Part shown: positions 40,882 through 50,316 of the stretch, piece after piece | Numbering within the stretch: position 1 is the stretch's first letter | Layout: each line of letters starts with the position of its first letter | Origin: Rhizobium sp. AC27/96 | GTDB lineage: Bacteria > Pseudomonadota > Alphaproteobacteria > Rhizobiales > Rhizobiaceae | DNA: 64,000 nt | Direction of reading: 5' to 3' | Assembly: GCF_001692325.1 (NCBI RefSeq) | Contig: NZ_LXKN01000001.1 | Span: 1,178,001 to 1,242,000 of the forward strand | Made by a program: the position numbers and the translations under genes | Notes under the pieces: model-generated | What the model was told of the DNA's origin: nothing | What the model saw: the letters and a program-made list of their open reading frames with translations, nothing else | Databases searched by the model: none

Positions 40882-43497
40882 CTATCGGTCCAGCGTCTCC
40901 CGCACAACGACCGCCAGCTGCTTCAGCGAGAAAGGCTTCGGCAGGAAGCCGAACTGTGCGTCGGCCGGCAGATTGCGGGCAAACGCATCTTCCGCATAGC
41001 CAGAAACGAAGATGAACTTCATATCCGGATATTTCTTGCGCAGCTCACGCAATAGCGACGGGCCGTCCATTTCCGGCATGACGACGTCGGAGACGACGAC
41101 GTCGACCTGACCGTCAAGCTCGTCCATGATTTCCAACGCCTCGACACCCGAACCCGCCTCATAGACGGTATAGCCGCGTGTCTCTAGCATGCGCTTGCCG
41201 CCGCGACGCACGGCTTCCTCGTCCTCGACCAGCAGCACGACGGCAGACTTGCCGGTCAGATCCGCCGGCTCTTCAGCCGGTGTCGCCGTTGCGACGCTCT
41301 GATCCATCGCCGTAACGCCACGGCTTTCCGCTGCCTTTGCTTCGGCCGCGACAGCCGGGTCGACCATGTGGCGCGGCAGGAAAATGCGGAACGTCGTTCC
41401 CTTGCCGACTTCCGACTCCGGATTGATGTAGCCGCCCGATTGCTTGATGATGCCATAGACCATCGCCAGGCCGAGGCCCGTGCCCTTGCCTACTTCCTTT
41501 GTGGTGAAGAAGGGCTCGAAGATCTTGTCCATGATTTCAGGCGCGATACCCGTACCGGTATCGTTGACCTCGACGAGAACCATATCCTCATGCGGCAGAT
41601 AGGCATAGTTGAAGGCGCTGACATCCGCGGCCAGAAGATTGCGGGTGCGCAAGGTCAGCGTACCGCCGCCCGGCATGGCGTCGCGCGCATTGACGCAAAG
41701 GTTGATGAGAACCTGCTCGAACTGCGAAAGATCGGTTTTGACGGGCCAGAGGTCGCGGCCATAGTCGACATCCAGCTTGACATGCGTGCCCGATAGCAGC
41801 CTGTCCACGAGCATGCGGAGATCGCCGATCACGTCGGTCAGGTTGAGGATCGACGGCCGCATGGTCTGCTTGCGCGAGAAGGCGAGCAATTGCCGCACCA
41901 GCACAGCGGCACGATTGGCGTTGCGCTTGATTTCCATCAGATCCGCAAAGCTGGCGTCGGAAGGCCGTGCCTGCAGCAGCAGGTGATCCGAAGAGAGCAG
42001 GATTGCGGTCAATACGTTGTTGAAGTCATGCGCGATGCCGCCGGCAAGCGTGCCCACCGCGTTGAGCTTCTGCGTCTGCGCCATCTGCGTCTCGAGCGCC
42101 TTCTGCTCGGTCACTTCGACGGCATAAACGATCGCAGCCTCTTCCGGCGCTTCGTCGGTCTGGTCGATCACGGCGTTGATATAGAAGCGGAAATGCCGGG
42201 TGTCGTCCTTGGGATTGCGGGAATCGATCGGAGGAATATCGCCTTGCCTATCCTTGGCAGCCGCCAGCGCCTGATGCAGGCGCGAACGGTCGCTGTCGTT
42301 GACGACGGTCTCCAGAGCCGCGCCACGCTCGATATCGTCGCGCGACACCAGATCCGAGAAGAGCTTCAGGAACGGCGCATTGGTCCGCAGAATGCGGCCG
42401 GCGCCATCGACGGAAGCGATCGCCATCGGCGTATTGTTGAAGAACCGGCTGAAGCGCATCGCAGCCGCAGAAGCCGATTGCTCGGTGTCGCCGCCGTTCT
42501 GGCGTGTCAGGACGATGGTGCGGCTTTCGCCCGGGGCGCCATCGCGCATCGACGTGACGCTGTGGACGATCTGTACCGGCAGGCTCTGGCCATTCGAGCG
42601 CCTGAGATCGAGATCGAGCGTCACCGTCTTCTTCAATCCGGGCTCGGCCTGGACGGACTGGATCAGCGCCAGCCCTTCGCCGGCGACGAGATCGCGGATG
42701 GTCATCGACCCCGACACGAACTTGGTCAGGTCGAAGCCCAGCCACTCCGCCAGCGTCGCATTGAGATAGAAGATCTCGCCCTTGCGGCCGGCGGAGAAAA
42801 AGCCTGCCGGCGCGTGGTCGAGATAGTCGATCGCGTTCTGGAGCTCCTTGAAGAAGCGTTCCTGATCGTCGCGCTCTGAGGTGATATCCGTGATCTGCCA
42901 GATGTGCAGCGCCGTGCTGCCGCCCTGCTCCGGCTGCAATACCCGCGCTTTCAATCGATACCAATGGGCTGTCTGCCCGACTCCATTGAAAGGACCGAGC
43001 GGCTTCAGAAGCCGGAATTCTTCCGATCCTTCCTTGCCGTCGCGCAGGCCGTTGGCGAGGCGGTACAAGGCCTCGTTGGACTCGCGGTTGCGCGACAGCA
43101 ACGTCTCCAGCGACTGCACTTCCGTCGCCTTGGTGGCGCCGGTCAGCCTGCCATAGGCGGCATTGGCATAGACGATGCGAGCCTTCTCGTCGGTAATCAG
43201 CGTTCCATCCGGATGGCTGTTCAGAAACGAGCGCGCCAGACTGTCGGATTGCGGCTGCGGCATGACCTCGACAAAGCCGATGATCGAGGAAACCAGGAAG
43301 AAGATGCCGACCATGGCGAGAATGCCCAGGCCACCGAGCACGGCTTCATTGTCGAGTTGGCTCTTGAACACGACGAACGCGGCGGCAGCGGCGACAAGCA
43401 CCAGCGCAAGCAGCATGATGCGCAGCACAGTGCCGGAACGAACCCCGCGATCCACCAGCGGCACGCTATACTCGTCGGACGGACGCTGCTTCGTCAT
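40882..43497 (-). CDS. cckA: Cell-cycle hybrid histidine kinase CckA
   Basis: The 871-residue bifunctional kinase-phosphatase feeds phosphate through ChpT to the master regulator CtrA. Domains in order: two membrane helices (about 24-44 and 54-76), PAS domains (starting near [24 protein letters not shown]), the dimerisation domain with phospho-accepting His490 in [14 protein letters not shown], the ATPase domain ending [14 protein letters not shown], and a receiver domain with Asp804 in [12 protein letters not shown]. Landmarks fit CckA rather than generic hybrid kinases. GAGGGG lies upstream of ATG 43497. A CtrA-type site occurs elsewhere in this window. Confidence 0.93.
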   Translation of the reverse strand: MTKQRPSDEYSVPLVDRGVRSGTVLRIMLLALVLVAAAAAFVVFKSQLDNEAVLGGLGILAMVGIFFLVSSIIGFVEVMPQPQSDSLARSFLNSHPDGTLITDEKARIVYANAAYGRLTGATKATEVQSLETLLSRNRESNEALYRLANGLRDGKEGSEEFRLLKPLGPFNGVGQTAHWYRLKARVLQPEQGGSTALHIWQITDITSERDDQERFFKELQNAIDYLDHAPAGFFSAGRKGEIFYLNATLAEWLGFDLTKFVSGSMTIRDLVAGEGLALIQSVQAEPGLKKTVTLDLDLRRSNGQSLPVQIVHSVTSMRDGAPGESRTIVLTRQNGGDTEQSASAAAMRFSRFFNNTPMAIASVDGAGRILRTNAPFLKLFSDLVSRDDIERGAALETVVNDSDRSRLHQALAAAKDRQGDIPPIDSRNPKDDTRHFRFYINAVIDQTDEAPEEAAIVYAVEVTEQKALETQMAQTQKLNAVGTLAGGIAHDFNNVLTAILLSSDHLLLQARPSDASFADLMEIKRNANRAAVLVRQLLAFSRKQTMRPSILNLTDVIGDLRMLVDRLLSGTHVKLDVDYGRDLWPVKTDLSQFEQVLINLCVNARDAMPGGGTLTLRTRNLLAADVSAFNYAYLPHEDMVLVEVNDTGTGIAPEIMDKIFEPFFTTKEVGKGTGLGLAMVYGIIKQSGGYINPESEVGKGTTFRIFLPRHMVDPAVAAEAKAAESRGVTAMDQSVATATPAEEPADLTGKSAVVLLVEDEEAVRRGGKRMLETRGYTVYEAGSGVEALEIMDELDGQVDVVVSDVVMPEMDGPSLLRELRKKYPDMKFIFVSGYAEDAFARNLPADAQFGFLPKPFSLKQLAVVVRETLDR

Positions 43498-43787
43498 AAA
43501 CCCCTCGTCTCCGCCGTTCTCCTCGCGACATGTCATACACGTTACGGCTCGCCGGAGTCGGACCTTTCGAATCTTCTTTAGCAATTTGCATCATCAGCAA
43601 AAAGCTTTGCCGGGCCAGAAAGGCTTGAATTCACAGGCAAGACAGCGCAACAGGCTACAATCGCATCTTGTATCCGCTATGATCCTGTCCATATGATCGC
43701 CGCATAGGAAGGCCAGGGTCGAAACATCTACCCTGGCGTAGTTGCGCGCGGGCCGCGACATCGGGGATAAATACGGAGTATCTCGAC

Positions 43788-44690
43788 ATGTTGGACGAAA
43801 TCGCCGGAGCCTATGGCAGCCGTTTCTTTCTCGCAGCCGGCGGGGTTGGCATCGCCCTCCTCGTGCTGATCGGCATTCTTTGGGTCATGCGCAACCGGGC
43901 GCCGTCTCCCTTCGTGCGCGGTGGCAAGAATCGCCAGCCGCGCCTTCAGGTACTGGACGCAGCAGCCGTCGACGCACGTCGCCGTCTCGTGCTTGTCCGG
44001 CGCGATGGCGTCGAGCACCTGATCATGATCGGCGGCCCCACGGATATCGTCATCGAATCCGGTATCTCCGATCCCGCGCGGGCGGGAGCATCGACACCGC
44101 TCGAAAGCCCCACGGCACTCGAGGACCGACCGCAGTCACGGAAAAAGGTCGAGGAACTCGAAGGCCCTTTGGCCGCGCTTCCGCAACGCCCGCAGACCGT
44201 CGAAGACAAGGTCGAAGCCTATCTGCGCACAGAGCCAACCGTTGCTGCCACGCCAGCACCGGTAGCGCGCCCGGCCGAACTCTCCCCGCCCGTCGCTGCG
44301 CCGCCGCAGCGCGTGCAACCGCCCGCACCCGCAATTACCGAGGCGGAGGCCGCCGACATATTGGACGCCGCACGCCAGGTCGTCCTGTCGGCGCAACCGG
44401 CGCGCACAGCTCCCGTAGAGCCCAGCATTGAGACCCCGCGTCCGACCGAAACCGGCAACGACTTCCAGCGCGTTCTGGAAGCGGAAATGTCGAAGAACCT
44501 GACGGCGGAACGGATCATTCCAAACATTGCCCCGCAGCGCCAGGTCCAGCAGCAGCCGGCCCCATCTCAGGCTCCAGCCCCGGCGCAGCGCGTCGACCCC
44601 GAACTTGCCCCGATGACGGGAGCTGACAGCGCGCTTCAGAAGGAAGTGGCTCGTATCTTCGGTGAAATGAGCGTCAGCCGCGACAAATAA
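43788..44690 (+). CDS. fliO: FliO-like single-span membrane protein
   Basis: A 300-residue protein. One membrane helix (about 12-34, FFLAAGGVGIALLVLIGILWVM) is followed by a FliO-like domain: RLQVLDAAAVDARRRLVLVRRDGVEHLIMIGGPTDIVIE seen in two adjoining segments. The rest is a long Pro/Ala/Gln-rich region (about 100-285). FliO assists assembly of the flagellar export gate; no other flagellar gene is present here, so a flagellar role is inference. It faces away from cckA across a 290-base gap and ends before the shared terminator with dksA. Confidence 0.65.
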   Translation: MLDEIAGAYGSRFFLAAGGVGIALLVLIGILWVMRNRAPSPFVRGGKNRQPRLQVLDAAAVDARRRLVLVRRDGVEHLIMIGGPTDIVIESGISDPARAGASTPLESPTALEDRPQSRKKVEELEGPLAALPQRPQTVEDKVEAYLRTEPTVAATPAPVARPAELSPPVAAPPQRVQPPAPAITEAEAADILDAARQVVLSAQPARTAPVEPSIETPRPTETGNDFQRVLEAEMSKNLTAERIIPNIAPQRQVQQQPAPSQAPAPAQRVDPELAPMTGADSALQKEVARIFGEMSVSRDK

Positions 44691-44716
44691 TGCGCGGCAG
44701 AAAACGCGGCCGAATC

Positions 44717-44755
44717 AAAAAGGCACGACGCATATGACGTCGTGCCTTTTTGTTT
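44717..44755. terminator. Bidirectional terminator between the fliO-like gene and dksA
   Basis: AAAAAGGCACGACG (44717-44730) and CGTCGTGCCTTTTT (44738-44751) form a perfect 14-base-pair stem with a seven-base loop. T-runs lie on both strands, so it can serve both convergent genes. Confidence 0.9.
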
Positions 44756-44780
44756 ATAGGTTCCAATCGAAACGGAACGC

Positions 44781-45200
44781 TTATTCGTCGCGATAGACTT
44801 TCTCGCGGCGCTCGTGACGTTCCTGCGCTTCGATCGACAGGGTCGCAATCGGGCGTGCGTCGAGACGCTTGAGGCCGATCGGCTCGCCTGTCTCTTCACA
44901 GTAACCATAGGTACCCTCGTCGATACGCTGCATTGCAGCATCGATTTTAGAGATGAGTTTCCGCTGGCGGTCGCGAGCTCGAAGCTCGATGGCTCTGTCT
45001 GTTTCCGAAGATGCCCGGTCGGCAAGATCGGGATGATTTGCGCTCTCCTCAGCCAGGTGACCCAGCGTCTCGCGCGCTTCTCTTAGGATGTCGTTTTTCC
45101 AGGCTATCAGCTTTGCTCGGAAATAAGCTCGCTGATTCAGGTTCATGAACTCCTCGTCTTCCGAGGGCACATAATTACTAAGATCGATCTTCTCACTCAA
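44781..45200 (-). CDS. dksA: RNA polymerase-binding transcription factor DksA, single-cysteine type
   Basis: Binds the RNA polymerase secondary channel and works with ppGpp to reset promoters. The 139-residue protein has the coiled-coil tip motif D58-x-x-D61-x-A63. The C-terminal finger keeps only Cys101 (GYCEETGEPIG); the other three zinc positions are Thr104, Ser122 and Ala125. This matches the zinc-free DksA known from alphaproteobacteria. The start is TTG 45200 with AGGAG seven bases upstream; ATG 45218 or 45284 would add residues not seen in the family. Confidence 0.93.
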   Translation of the reverse strand: MSEKIDLSNYVPSEDEEFMNLNQRAYFRAKLIAWKNDILREARETLGHLAEESANHPDLADRASSETDRAIELRARDRQRKLISKIDAAMQRIDEGTYGYCEETGEPIGLKRLDARPIATLSIEAQERHERREKVYRDE

Positions 45201-45480
45201 CGCGATTCTCCTGAAGAACATCTCATATCGCGGGGTGTATATCCCAACCGATAGTGTCGATTCAAGCCAAATAGACGCTGTCAACCGATTTTTAAATTTG
45301 TCATAAAATTCGGCTAAGGGTCTATTTTTTCATCATATATTGACGACAGGCCAAATTTGGCGGTTCCATAACCTTCGCGTGACTACGCCTCATTTCCCGA
45401 TTCGACGGATCTCAGCGCAGTTGACGGCCCATGCGAATAGACGCTACCTCATGGGACGAATCGATCTTCGGAACTTCATC

Positions 45481-45972
45481 ATGACGACCCTCTCGCCGCC
45501 GCCATCACGGGTCTATCTCCTGCGCCATGCGGAGGCCCAACAAGCCGCGCCGGGGCAGCGGGATTTTGACCGCCCCTTGAGCGATAACGGTTATGCCGCG
45601 GCTGAGACCGTCGCAGACGAAGTGGCCGACAAAGGCTACAAGCCGGACCTGATAATCTCATCGACGGCGCTTCGCTGTCGCCAGACCGCGGATGCCATGC
45701 GCCGCGTTGTCAGCCCTTCCACCGAATTCCGCTTCGTCGATGCTCTCTACAATGGAACGCTGGATATCTACCTCTCCCTGATCGCTTCGCAGACAGACCA
45801 GGAGTCCGTCATGCTGGTGGCACATAATCCGATCATCGAGCAGACGCTGGAAACCTTGATTGGTCACGAAGCCCTGGCCGCAGCACTTCCGCGTGGCTTT
45901 CCGACAGCCGGCCTCGCCGTCATCGACGCGACACCCTCCGGTTGGTCGCTGACGGATTTTGTCACCGAATAG
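45481..45972 (+). CDS. sixA: SixA-type histidine phosphatase
   Basis: A 163-residue histidine phosphatase superfamily member. The catalytic motif is RHAEA with His16, followed by DFDRPLSDNGYAAAE, and the second active-site His is in VAHNPIIEQTLE. SixA in E. coli dephosphorylates Hpt-type phospho-histidines; a phospho-relay role here would be interesting because an Hpt gene and CckA lie in the window, but it is inference. ATG 45451 in frame is an alternative start. It is divergent from dksA and upstream of ycjX. Confidence 0.85.
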   Translation: MTTLSPPPSRVYLLRHAEAQQAAPGQRDFDRPLSDNGYAAAETVADEVADKGYKPDLIISSTALRCRQTADAMRRVVSPSTEFRFVDALYNGTLDIYLSLIASQTDQESVMLVAHNPIIEQTLETLIGHEALAAALPRGFPTAGLAVIDATPSGWSLTDFVTE

Positions 45973-46097
45973 AGATATCAGCCTCGGGCGAGGCAAGTTG
46001 CGCATCTGGCGGTATGGCTCGCCAATATCGCCCCATCTGTTCGGAGCAAGATTCGTTTCCTATATTCACGGTCACGCTGTCACCCAGGGATCCCGCC

Positions 46098-47573
46098 TTG
46101 CCCCCAAGCCTGACCTCCTTTACCGACGACGCTCTCATCGCTTTCGACAATCTCGCTGATCGTGCGACTGGGCTTGTCAGCCCGACAGTCCGTCTGGGCG
46201 TAACCGGCCTCTCCCGCTCCGGCAAAACCGTCTTCATCTCGTCGCTGGTGCACAACCTGCTGAATGGCGGACGCCTGCCATTGTTCGAGCCGGTGCAATC
46301 AGGCCGCGTTTCCTCTGTCCGTCTCGAACCTCAGCCGGACGATGCCGTACCACGCTTTCAGTATGAGGATCATATCCGGTCGCTGGTGAAAGAGCGCATA
46401 TGGCCGGATTCGACACGCGCAATTTCGGAACTGCGCATTACCCTGGAGTATCAAAGTGCCAGCGGCTGGAACCGGCTGTTCTCCTCAGGCCGCCTTTCCA
46501 TCGATATCGTCGATTATCCCGGCGAATGGTTGCTCGACCTGCCGCTGCTCGGCAAGAATTTCCGCACCTTCAGCGACGAGACACTGGCGCTGGCCACAAC
46601 CGGCATTCGTGCGGAACTCTCGCAGGACTGGCTGGCGATGACCGAAAATGCCGACATCGCCGCCCCCGCGGACGAGATGAAGGCGCGCGAGCTTGCGACT
46701 GCCTTTGCCTGGTATCTCAAGGCCTGCAAATCCGACGAACGCTCGCTCTCGACGCTGCCGCCGGGGCGCTTCCTGTTGCCCGGGGATCTCGATGGCTCAC
46801 CCGCCCTCACCTTTGCGCCGCTGAAACTCCCCACTGAGCGCAGCGCGCCGAAGGGTTCGCTCTGGGCAATGATGGAACGCCGCTACGAGGCCTATAAATC
46901 GGTCGTGGTCAAACCCTTCTTTCGCGAGCATTTCGCCCGGCTCGATCGCCAGATTGTCCTTGTCGACGCATTGCAGGCCATCAATCGCGGCCCCGAAGCG
47001 GTTCAGGATCTCGAGCGCGCGCTGACGGATGTACTTGCCTGCTTTCGTCCGGGCAACAATTCCTTCTTTTCCTCGCTGCTCGGCCGCCGGATCGATCGCG
47101 TGCTGGTGGCAGCCACCAAGGCCGATCATCTGCATCATGAGAGCCATGACCGGCTGGAGGCCCTGACCCGTCGGCTAGTGGAGCGCGCCGTCGAGCGCAT
47201 CGGCATGGCCGGCGCCGGCATCGAGGTCATGGCCATTGCCTCCGTGCGCGCCACCCGCGAGGCGACGGTGACGCGCGACGGACAGACCCTTCCCGTCATT
47301 GTCGGCACGCCGATGGACAAGGAAACCATCGCCGGCGAAATCTTCGACGGCGATCGCAAGACGGCGGTGTTCCCCGGCGATCTTCCCGAGAATCCACGCT
47401 GGCTGTTTGAAGCCCTTGAATCCGATGGGGCAAAGGTCCACTTGCCGGAGGTGAATGTCGTTCGGTTCCGCCCGCCGGAGCTGGACGAAACCGGCAGCGG
47501 CATCAAGCTTTCAGTGCCGCATATCCGCCTCGATCGCGCCATGCAGTTCCTGTTCGGAGACCGTCTCGCATGA
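46098..47573 (+). CDS. YcjX family GTPase-like protein
   Basis: A 491-residue P-loop NTPase of the YcjX/DUF463 family. The Walker A motif is GLSRSGKTVF near residue 38, and DIVDYPGEWLLDLPLL (switch II-like) and LVAATKADHLHHE (NKxD equivalent, TKAD) follow. The family is linked to envelope stress and, in E. coli, to the phage-shock regulon; its activity is not well established. The start is placed at TTG 46098 with AGGGA upstream, which gives the usual length; the frame is open to 45942. It overlaps ycjF by four bases (ATGA). Confidence 0.88.
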   Translation: MPPSLTSFTDDALIAFDNLADRATGLVSPTVRLGVTGLSRSGKTVFISSLVHNLLNGGRLPLFEPVQSGRVSSVRLEPQPDDAVPRFQYEDHIRSLVKERIWPDSTRAISELRITLEYQSASGWNRLFSSGRLSIDIVDYPGEWLLDLPLLGKNFRTFSDETLALATTGIRAELSQDWLAMTENADIAAPADEMKARELATAFAWYLKACKSDERSLSTLPPGRFLLPGDLDGSPALTFAPLKLPTERSAPKGSLWAMMERRYEAYKSVVVKPFFREHFARLDRQIVLVDALQAINRGPEAVQDLERALTDVLACFRPGNNSFFSSLLGRRIDRVLVAATKADHLHHESHDRLEALTRRLVERAVERIGMAGAGIEVMAIASVRATREATVTRDGQTLPVIVGTPMDKETIAGEIFDGDRKTAVFPGDLPENPRWLFEALESDGAKVHLPEVNVVRFRPPELDETGSGIKLSVPHIRLDRAMQFLFGDRLA

Positions 47574-48655
47574 CGAAACCGACCCCAAACGAACCAGGCA
47601 GTACCTCCCGCCGTCCGGCAGCCTTTTCGCTGGAGCCGAGCGGTACGGCTGCGAAGACCAGTGCGGAAACGCCGCGCCGCAAGCCGCAAAGTTTTGATAC
47701 CGAGATTGTCCTGACTGCCGATGAGGACGATCCATTCATCAACCCTGCCCTCGACCCGGCACTTGCCGGAGGCGTCGGCGCCAAGCCACGCCGTCGCGGT
47801 TTCTCCTTCGGCAAGGTAGCGCTGAGCGCCTTAGGCATCCTGATATCTCTCGCTTTCGGGCTCTGGACGGATCAACTCATCCGTGACCTATTCAGCCGCG
47901 CCGACTGGCTCGGCTATACGGCCCTCGCCGTGGTCGCCATCGGTATCCTTGCCATACTCGCCATTGTCTTCAGGGAAACCGCCGGCATGATGCGGCTGGC
48001 CGCCGTGCAAAGCATCAAGGCGGAAGCGGAGGCTGCCATCGTCGAAACACGCCCCGGTCGGGCCAAGGCATTGGTGAAGCATCTCTGCACTATTCTGGAG
48101 GCCAATCCGGAGACCGCGCGAGGCCGCGCCACTTTGAAGGCGGCCGAAGACGACATCATCGACGCACCGCAGCTGATCGACCTTGCGGAGCGCGAATTGC
48201 TCGGCCCGCTTGACCGCCGCGCCAGGGCACTGATCCTCGGCGCCTCGAAACGTGTCTCCGTTGTCACCGCCGTCAGCCCGCGCGCGCTGGTCGACATTCT
48301 CTACGTTCTCTACGAGGCGGCGAAACTGGTGCGGGCCATGGCCGAGCTCTATGGCGGCAGGCCCGGCACGCTCGGCATGGTCAGGCTGATGCGCGACGTG
48401 CTGGCTCATCTGGCTGTTACCGGTTCGATCGCCGTCGGCGACAGCATCGTGCAGCAATTGATCGGCCACGGGCTCGCCTCCAAGCTTTCGGCACGATTGG
48501 GCGAAGGCGTCGTCAACGGCATGATGACGGCGCGAATCGGTATCGCGGCCATGGATCTCTGCCGACCTCTATCCTTCAAGGCGCTCAAGCGCCCCGGCAT
48601 TACCGACTTCGCCGGAGACCTCACGCCTGGTGTAACCGGCCGCCCAACGACGTGA
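47570..48655 (+). CDS. YcjF/TIGR01620 family membrane protein (DUF697)
   Basis: A 361-residue membrane protein. A charged, Pro-rich N-terminal region of about 75 residues is followed by two membrane helices (VALSALGILISLAFGLWT and LGYTALAVVAIGILAILAIVF) and the DUF697 C-terminal domain (VDILYVLYEAAKLVRAMAELYGGRPGTLGM and ARIGIAAMDLCRPL). The family always lies next to YcjX. Its start overlaps the ycjX stop by four bases, so the two are translationally coupled and probably act together. Confidence 0.9.
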   Translation: MTKPTPNEPGSTSRRPAAFSLEPSGTAAKTSAETPRRKPQSFDTEIVLTADEDDPFINPALDPALAGGVGAKPRRRGFSFGKVALSALGILISLAFGLWTDQLIRDLFSRADWLGYTALAVVAIGILAILAIVFRETAGMMRLAAVQSIKAEAEAAIVETRPGRAKALVKHLCTILEANPETARGRATLKAAEDDIIDAPQLIDLAERELLGPLDRRARALILGASKRVSVVTAVSPRALVDILYVLYEAAKLVRAMAELYGGRPGTLGMVRLMRDVLAHLAVTGSIAVGDSIVQQLIGHGLASKLSARLGEGVVNGMMTARIGIAAMDLCRPLSFKALKRPGITDFAGDLTPGVTGRPTT

Positions 48656-48760
48656 GCGCCTGTAAATCCGGCTTTACGAGCGCTGAAGAAACCAAGCATT
48701 AACCATTCTCGGGCAAAAGTGAGAACCAATTTTACGGTTCCGCCTCGCTAAGGAATGTCC

Positions 48761-49312
48761 ATGTTTTCGCGTCAATTTCTTCTTGTAAGCGGCCTCGCCG
48801 CCGCGACCCTCTCTACCGGCACTTGGGTGCAATCGGCCGACGCGGCTCCTCGCGACAAGGCCTTCTTCCAGTCCGTTGCCGGCTCATGGAGCGGTCCGGG
48901 CGAAATTGTCGCCGGCAAGTACAAGGGCACGAAATTCAGCTGCAACCTTACGGGCAAGCCGCTCGACGGCAACAATGCGGGCGTCAAGCTCGACGGCACC
49001 TGCCGCGTCGGCGTCTTCCAGCAACCGATGTCGGCTGAGATCACCCAGAGCGGCGGCTCCTATAGCGGAAAATTCCTGGACGGCGCGGCCGGCAAGGGCC
49101 TGGACATCACTTCGGGCACAGTCAATGACGGCACGGTCGTTCTCGGCCTGATCCGCCAGAAGCTGAACGGCGCCATGATCGCCCGCGTTTCCGACAACAA
49201 GTCGATGAACGTTACGATTTCGGTAAAGGTCGGCGAGCAGATGGTGCCTGTCATCGGCGTAACGCTGAAGCGGGCAGACATCGATCAGATGGCCGTCGGA
49301 TCGATCCAGTAA
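48761..49312 (+). CDS. Exported protein, unknown function
   Basis: A 183-residue protein with a signal peptide (about 1-29, ending ADAAP). The mature part is a small beta-rich domain: SVAGSWSGPGEIVAGKYKGTKFSC, then KLDGTCRVGVFQQPMSAEI, with two Cys that could pair. Repeated Gly-Ser-rich turns suggest a calycin-like or secreted fold. I do not name the family. ATG 48761 is chosen because AAGGA lies six bases upstream, whereas the ATG at 48755 touches it directly. A terminator follows the stop. Confidence 0.72.
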   Translation: MFSRQFLLVSGLAAATLSTGTWVQSADAAPRDKAFFQSVAGSWSGPGEIVAGKYKGTKFSCNLTGKPLDGNNAGVKLDGTCRVGVFQQPMSAEITQSGGSYSGKFLDGAAGKGLDITSGTVNDGTVVLGLIRQKLNGAMIARVSDNKSMNVTISVKVGEQMVPVIGVTLKRADIDQMAVGSIQ

Positions 49313-49335
49313 CTTCAGACATGATGCTCATCGTC

Positions 49336-49366
49336 AAAGGCCGGCATATTCTGCCGGCCTTTTCAT
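49336..49366 (+). terminator. Terminator after the exported-protein gene
   Basis: AAAGGCCGGCA (49336-49346) and TGCCGGCCTTT (49352-49362) form a perfect stem with a five-base loop, followed by TC and then ATTTG. It sits between convergent genes and may also help end folK transcripts. Confidence 0.8.
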
Positions 49367-49372
49367 TTGATA

Positions 49373-49903
49373 TCAGGCGGATCGCCACCAATCCCGGCTC
49401 TGATCCGCAACCTCGATCCCTTCGATATCGACGTCCCGCAGCCAGTTCTTGATCGTGCGGCCCTTCACCAGGAGATCGCCCGCGAAATCATCAAGAGGCA
49501 TCAGCACGAAACCGCGCTCGGTCATGCGCGGATGCGGGATGGTCAACAGCGGCTCGGCCTGCTCCAGATCGCCATAGGTCAGGATATCGATGTCGATCGT
49601 CCGCGGCCCCCAGCGCTCCAGCCGAACCCGCTTCATGTCACGCTCTATATCAAGACAGACGTCAAGCAACGCCTCCGGCGCCAGCGTCGTGTCGACTGCG
49701 GCACAGGAATTATAGAACAGAGACTGATCCGTCTTGCCCCAGGGCGGCGTACGGTAAAGCCGCGACACCGAAACCACCCGGCAGTCATCCCGCCCGTCAA
49801 GCGTGTGCAAGGCAAGCGCCATTGCATGGACCGGATTGTCCAGATTGCCGCCAAGACCAAGCGTCGCCCGCACGGCTCCGTTTTCAGGCAAAATGCTCAA
49901 CAC
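49373..49903 (-). CDS. folK: 2-amino-4-hydroxy-6-hydroxymethyldihydropteridine pyrophosphokinase
   Basis: Pyrophosphorylates 6-hydroxymethyl-dihydropterin for condensation by FolP. The 176-residue enzyme has LGLGGNLDNP, SRLYRTPPWGKTDQSLFYN, and the signature WGPRTIDIDILTYGD with metal-binding Asp residues, then PHPRMTERGFVLMPL. The start overlaps the 3' end of folB by 20 bases. The gene is last in the folP-folB-folK order on the minus strand. Confidence 0.95.
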   Translation of the reverse strand: MLSILPENGAVRATLGLGGNLDNPVHAMALALHTLDGRDDCRVVSVSRLYRTPPWGKTDQSLFYNSCAAVDTTLAPEALLDVCLDIERDMKRVRLERWGPRTIDIDILTYGDLEQAEPLLTIPHPRMTERGFVLMPLDDFAGDLLVKGRTIKNWLRDVDIEGIEVADQSRDWWRSA

Positions 49904-50255
49904 TCACCTGTACGTAATCGAGAACACCCGGAACCGGCGCATTGGGCTTGCGCACCGTGATCTTCGCGCGGCGGATACCCGGAAAGCGCTTGCACAATTC
50001 CTTGGCCACATCGAGCGCCAGCGCCTCGATCAGATATCGCCGGCGGCCGGTGACGATTTCCTCGATAACGGTGAATGCGATGCCGTAATTGACGGTATCG
50101 CCGATCGAATCGCGCTCCAGCGCATCACCGGCCTCCACGTCGAGCTCGGCGTCGACAAAAAAGCGCTGTCCGAGGAATTCTTCCTCGTCATGCACGCCGT
50201 GGCGGGCAAAGAAAGCGCAATTCTGCAGAGTAATGGTATATGTCACAGCGCTCAT
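49884..50255 (-). CDS. folB: Dihydroneopterin aldolase
   Basis: Converts 7,8-dihydroneopterin to 6-hydroxymethyl-dihydropterin and glycolaldehyde. The 123-residue protein has LQNCAFFARHGVHDEEEFLGQ, VNYGIAFTVIEEIV with the substrate-binding Tyr and Glu, LIEALALDVA, and KITVRKPNAPVPGVLDYVQV with the catalytic Lys. Length and motif order match the family. It overlaps folK by 20 bases and is 61 bases from folP. Confidence 0.95.
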   Translation of the reverse strand: MSAVTYTITLQNCAFFARHGVHDEEEFLGQRFFVDAELDVEAGDALERDSIGDTVNYGIAFTVIEEIVTGRRRYLIEALALDVAKELCKRFPGIRRAKITVRKPNAPVPGVLDYVQVSVEHFA

Positions 50256-50316
50256 GGCGTCCCTCCGTTTCGAACAGGCACAACGGCGTTCGAAAACCGC
50301 TCCCTTGGTTCAGGGA

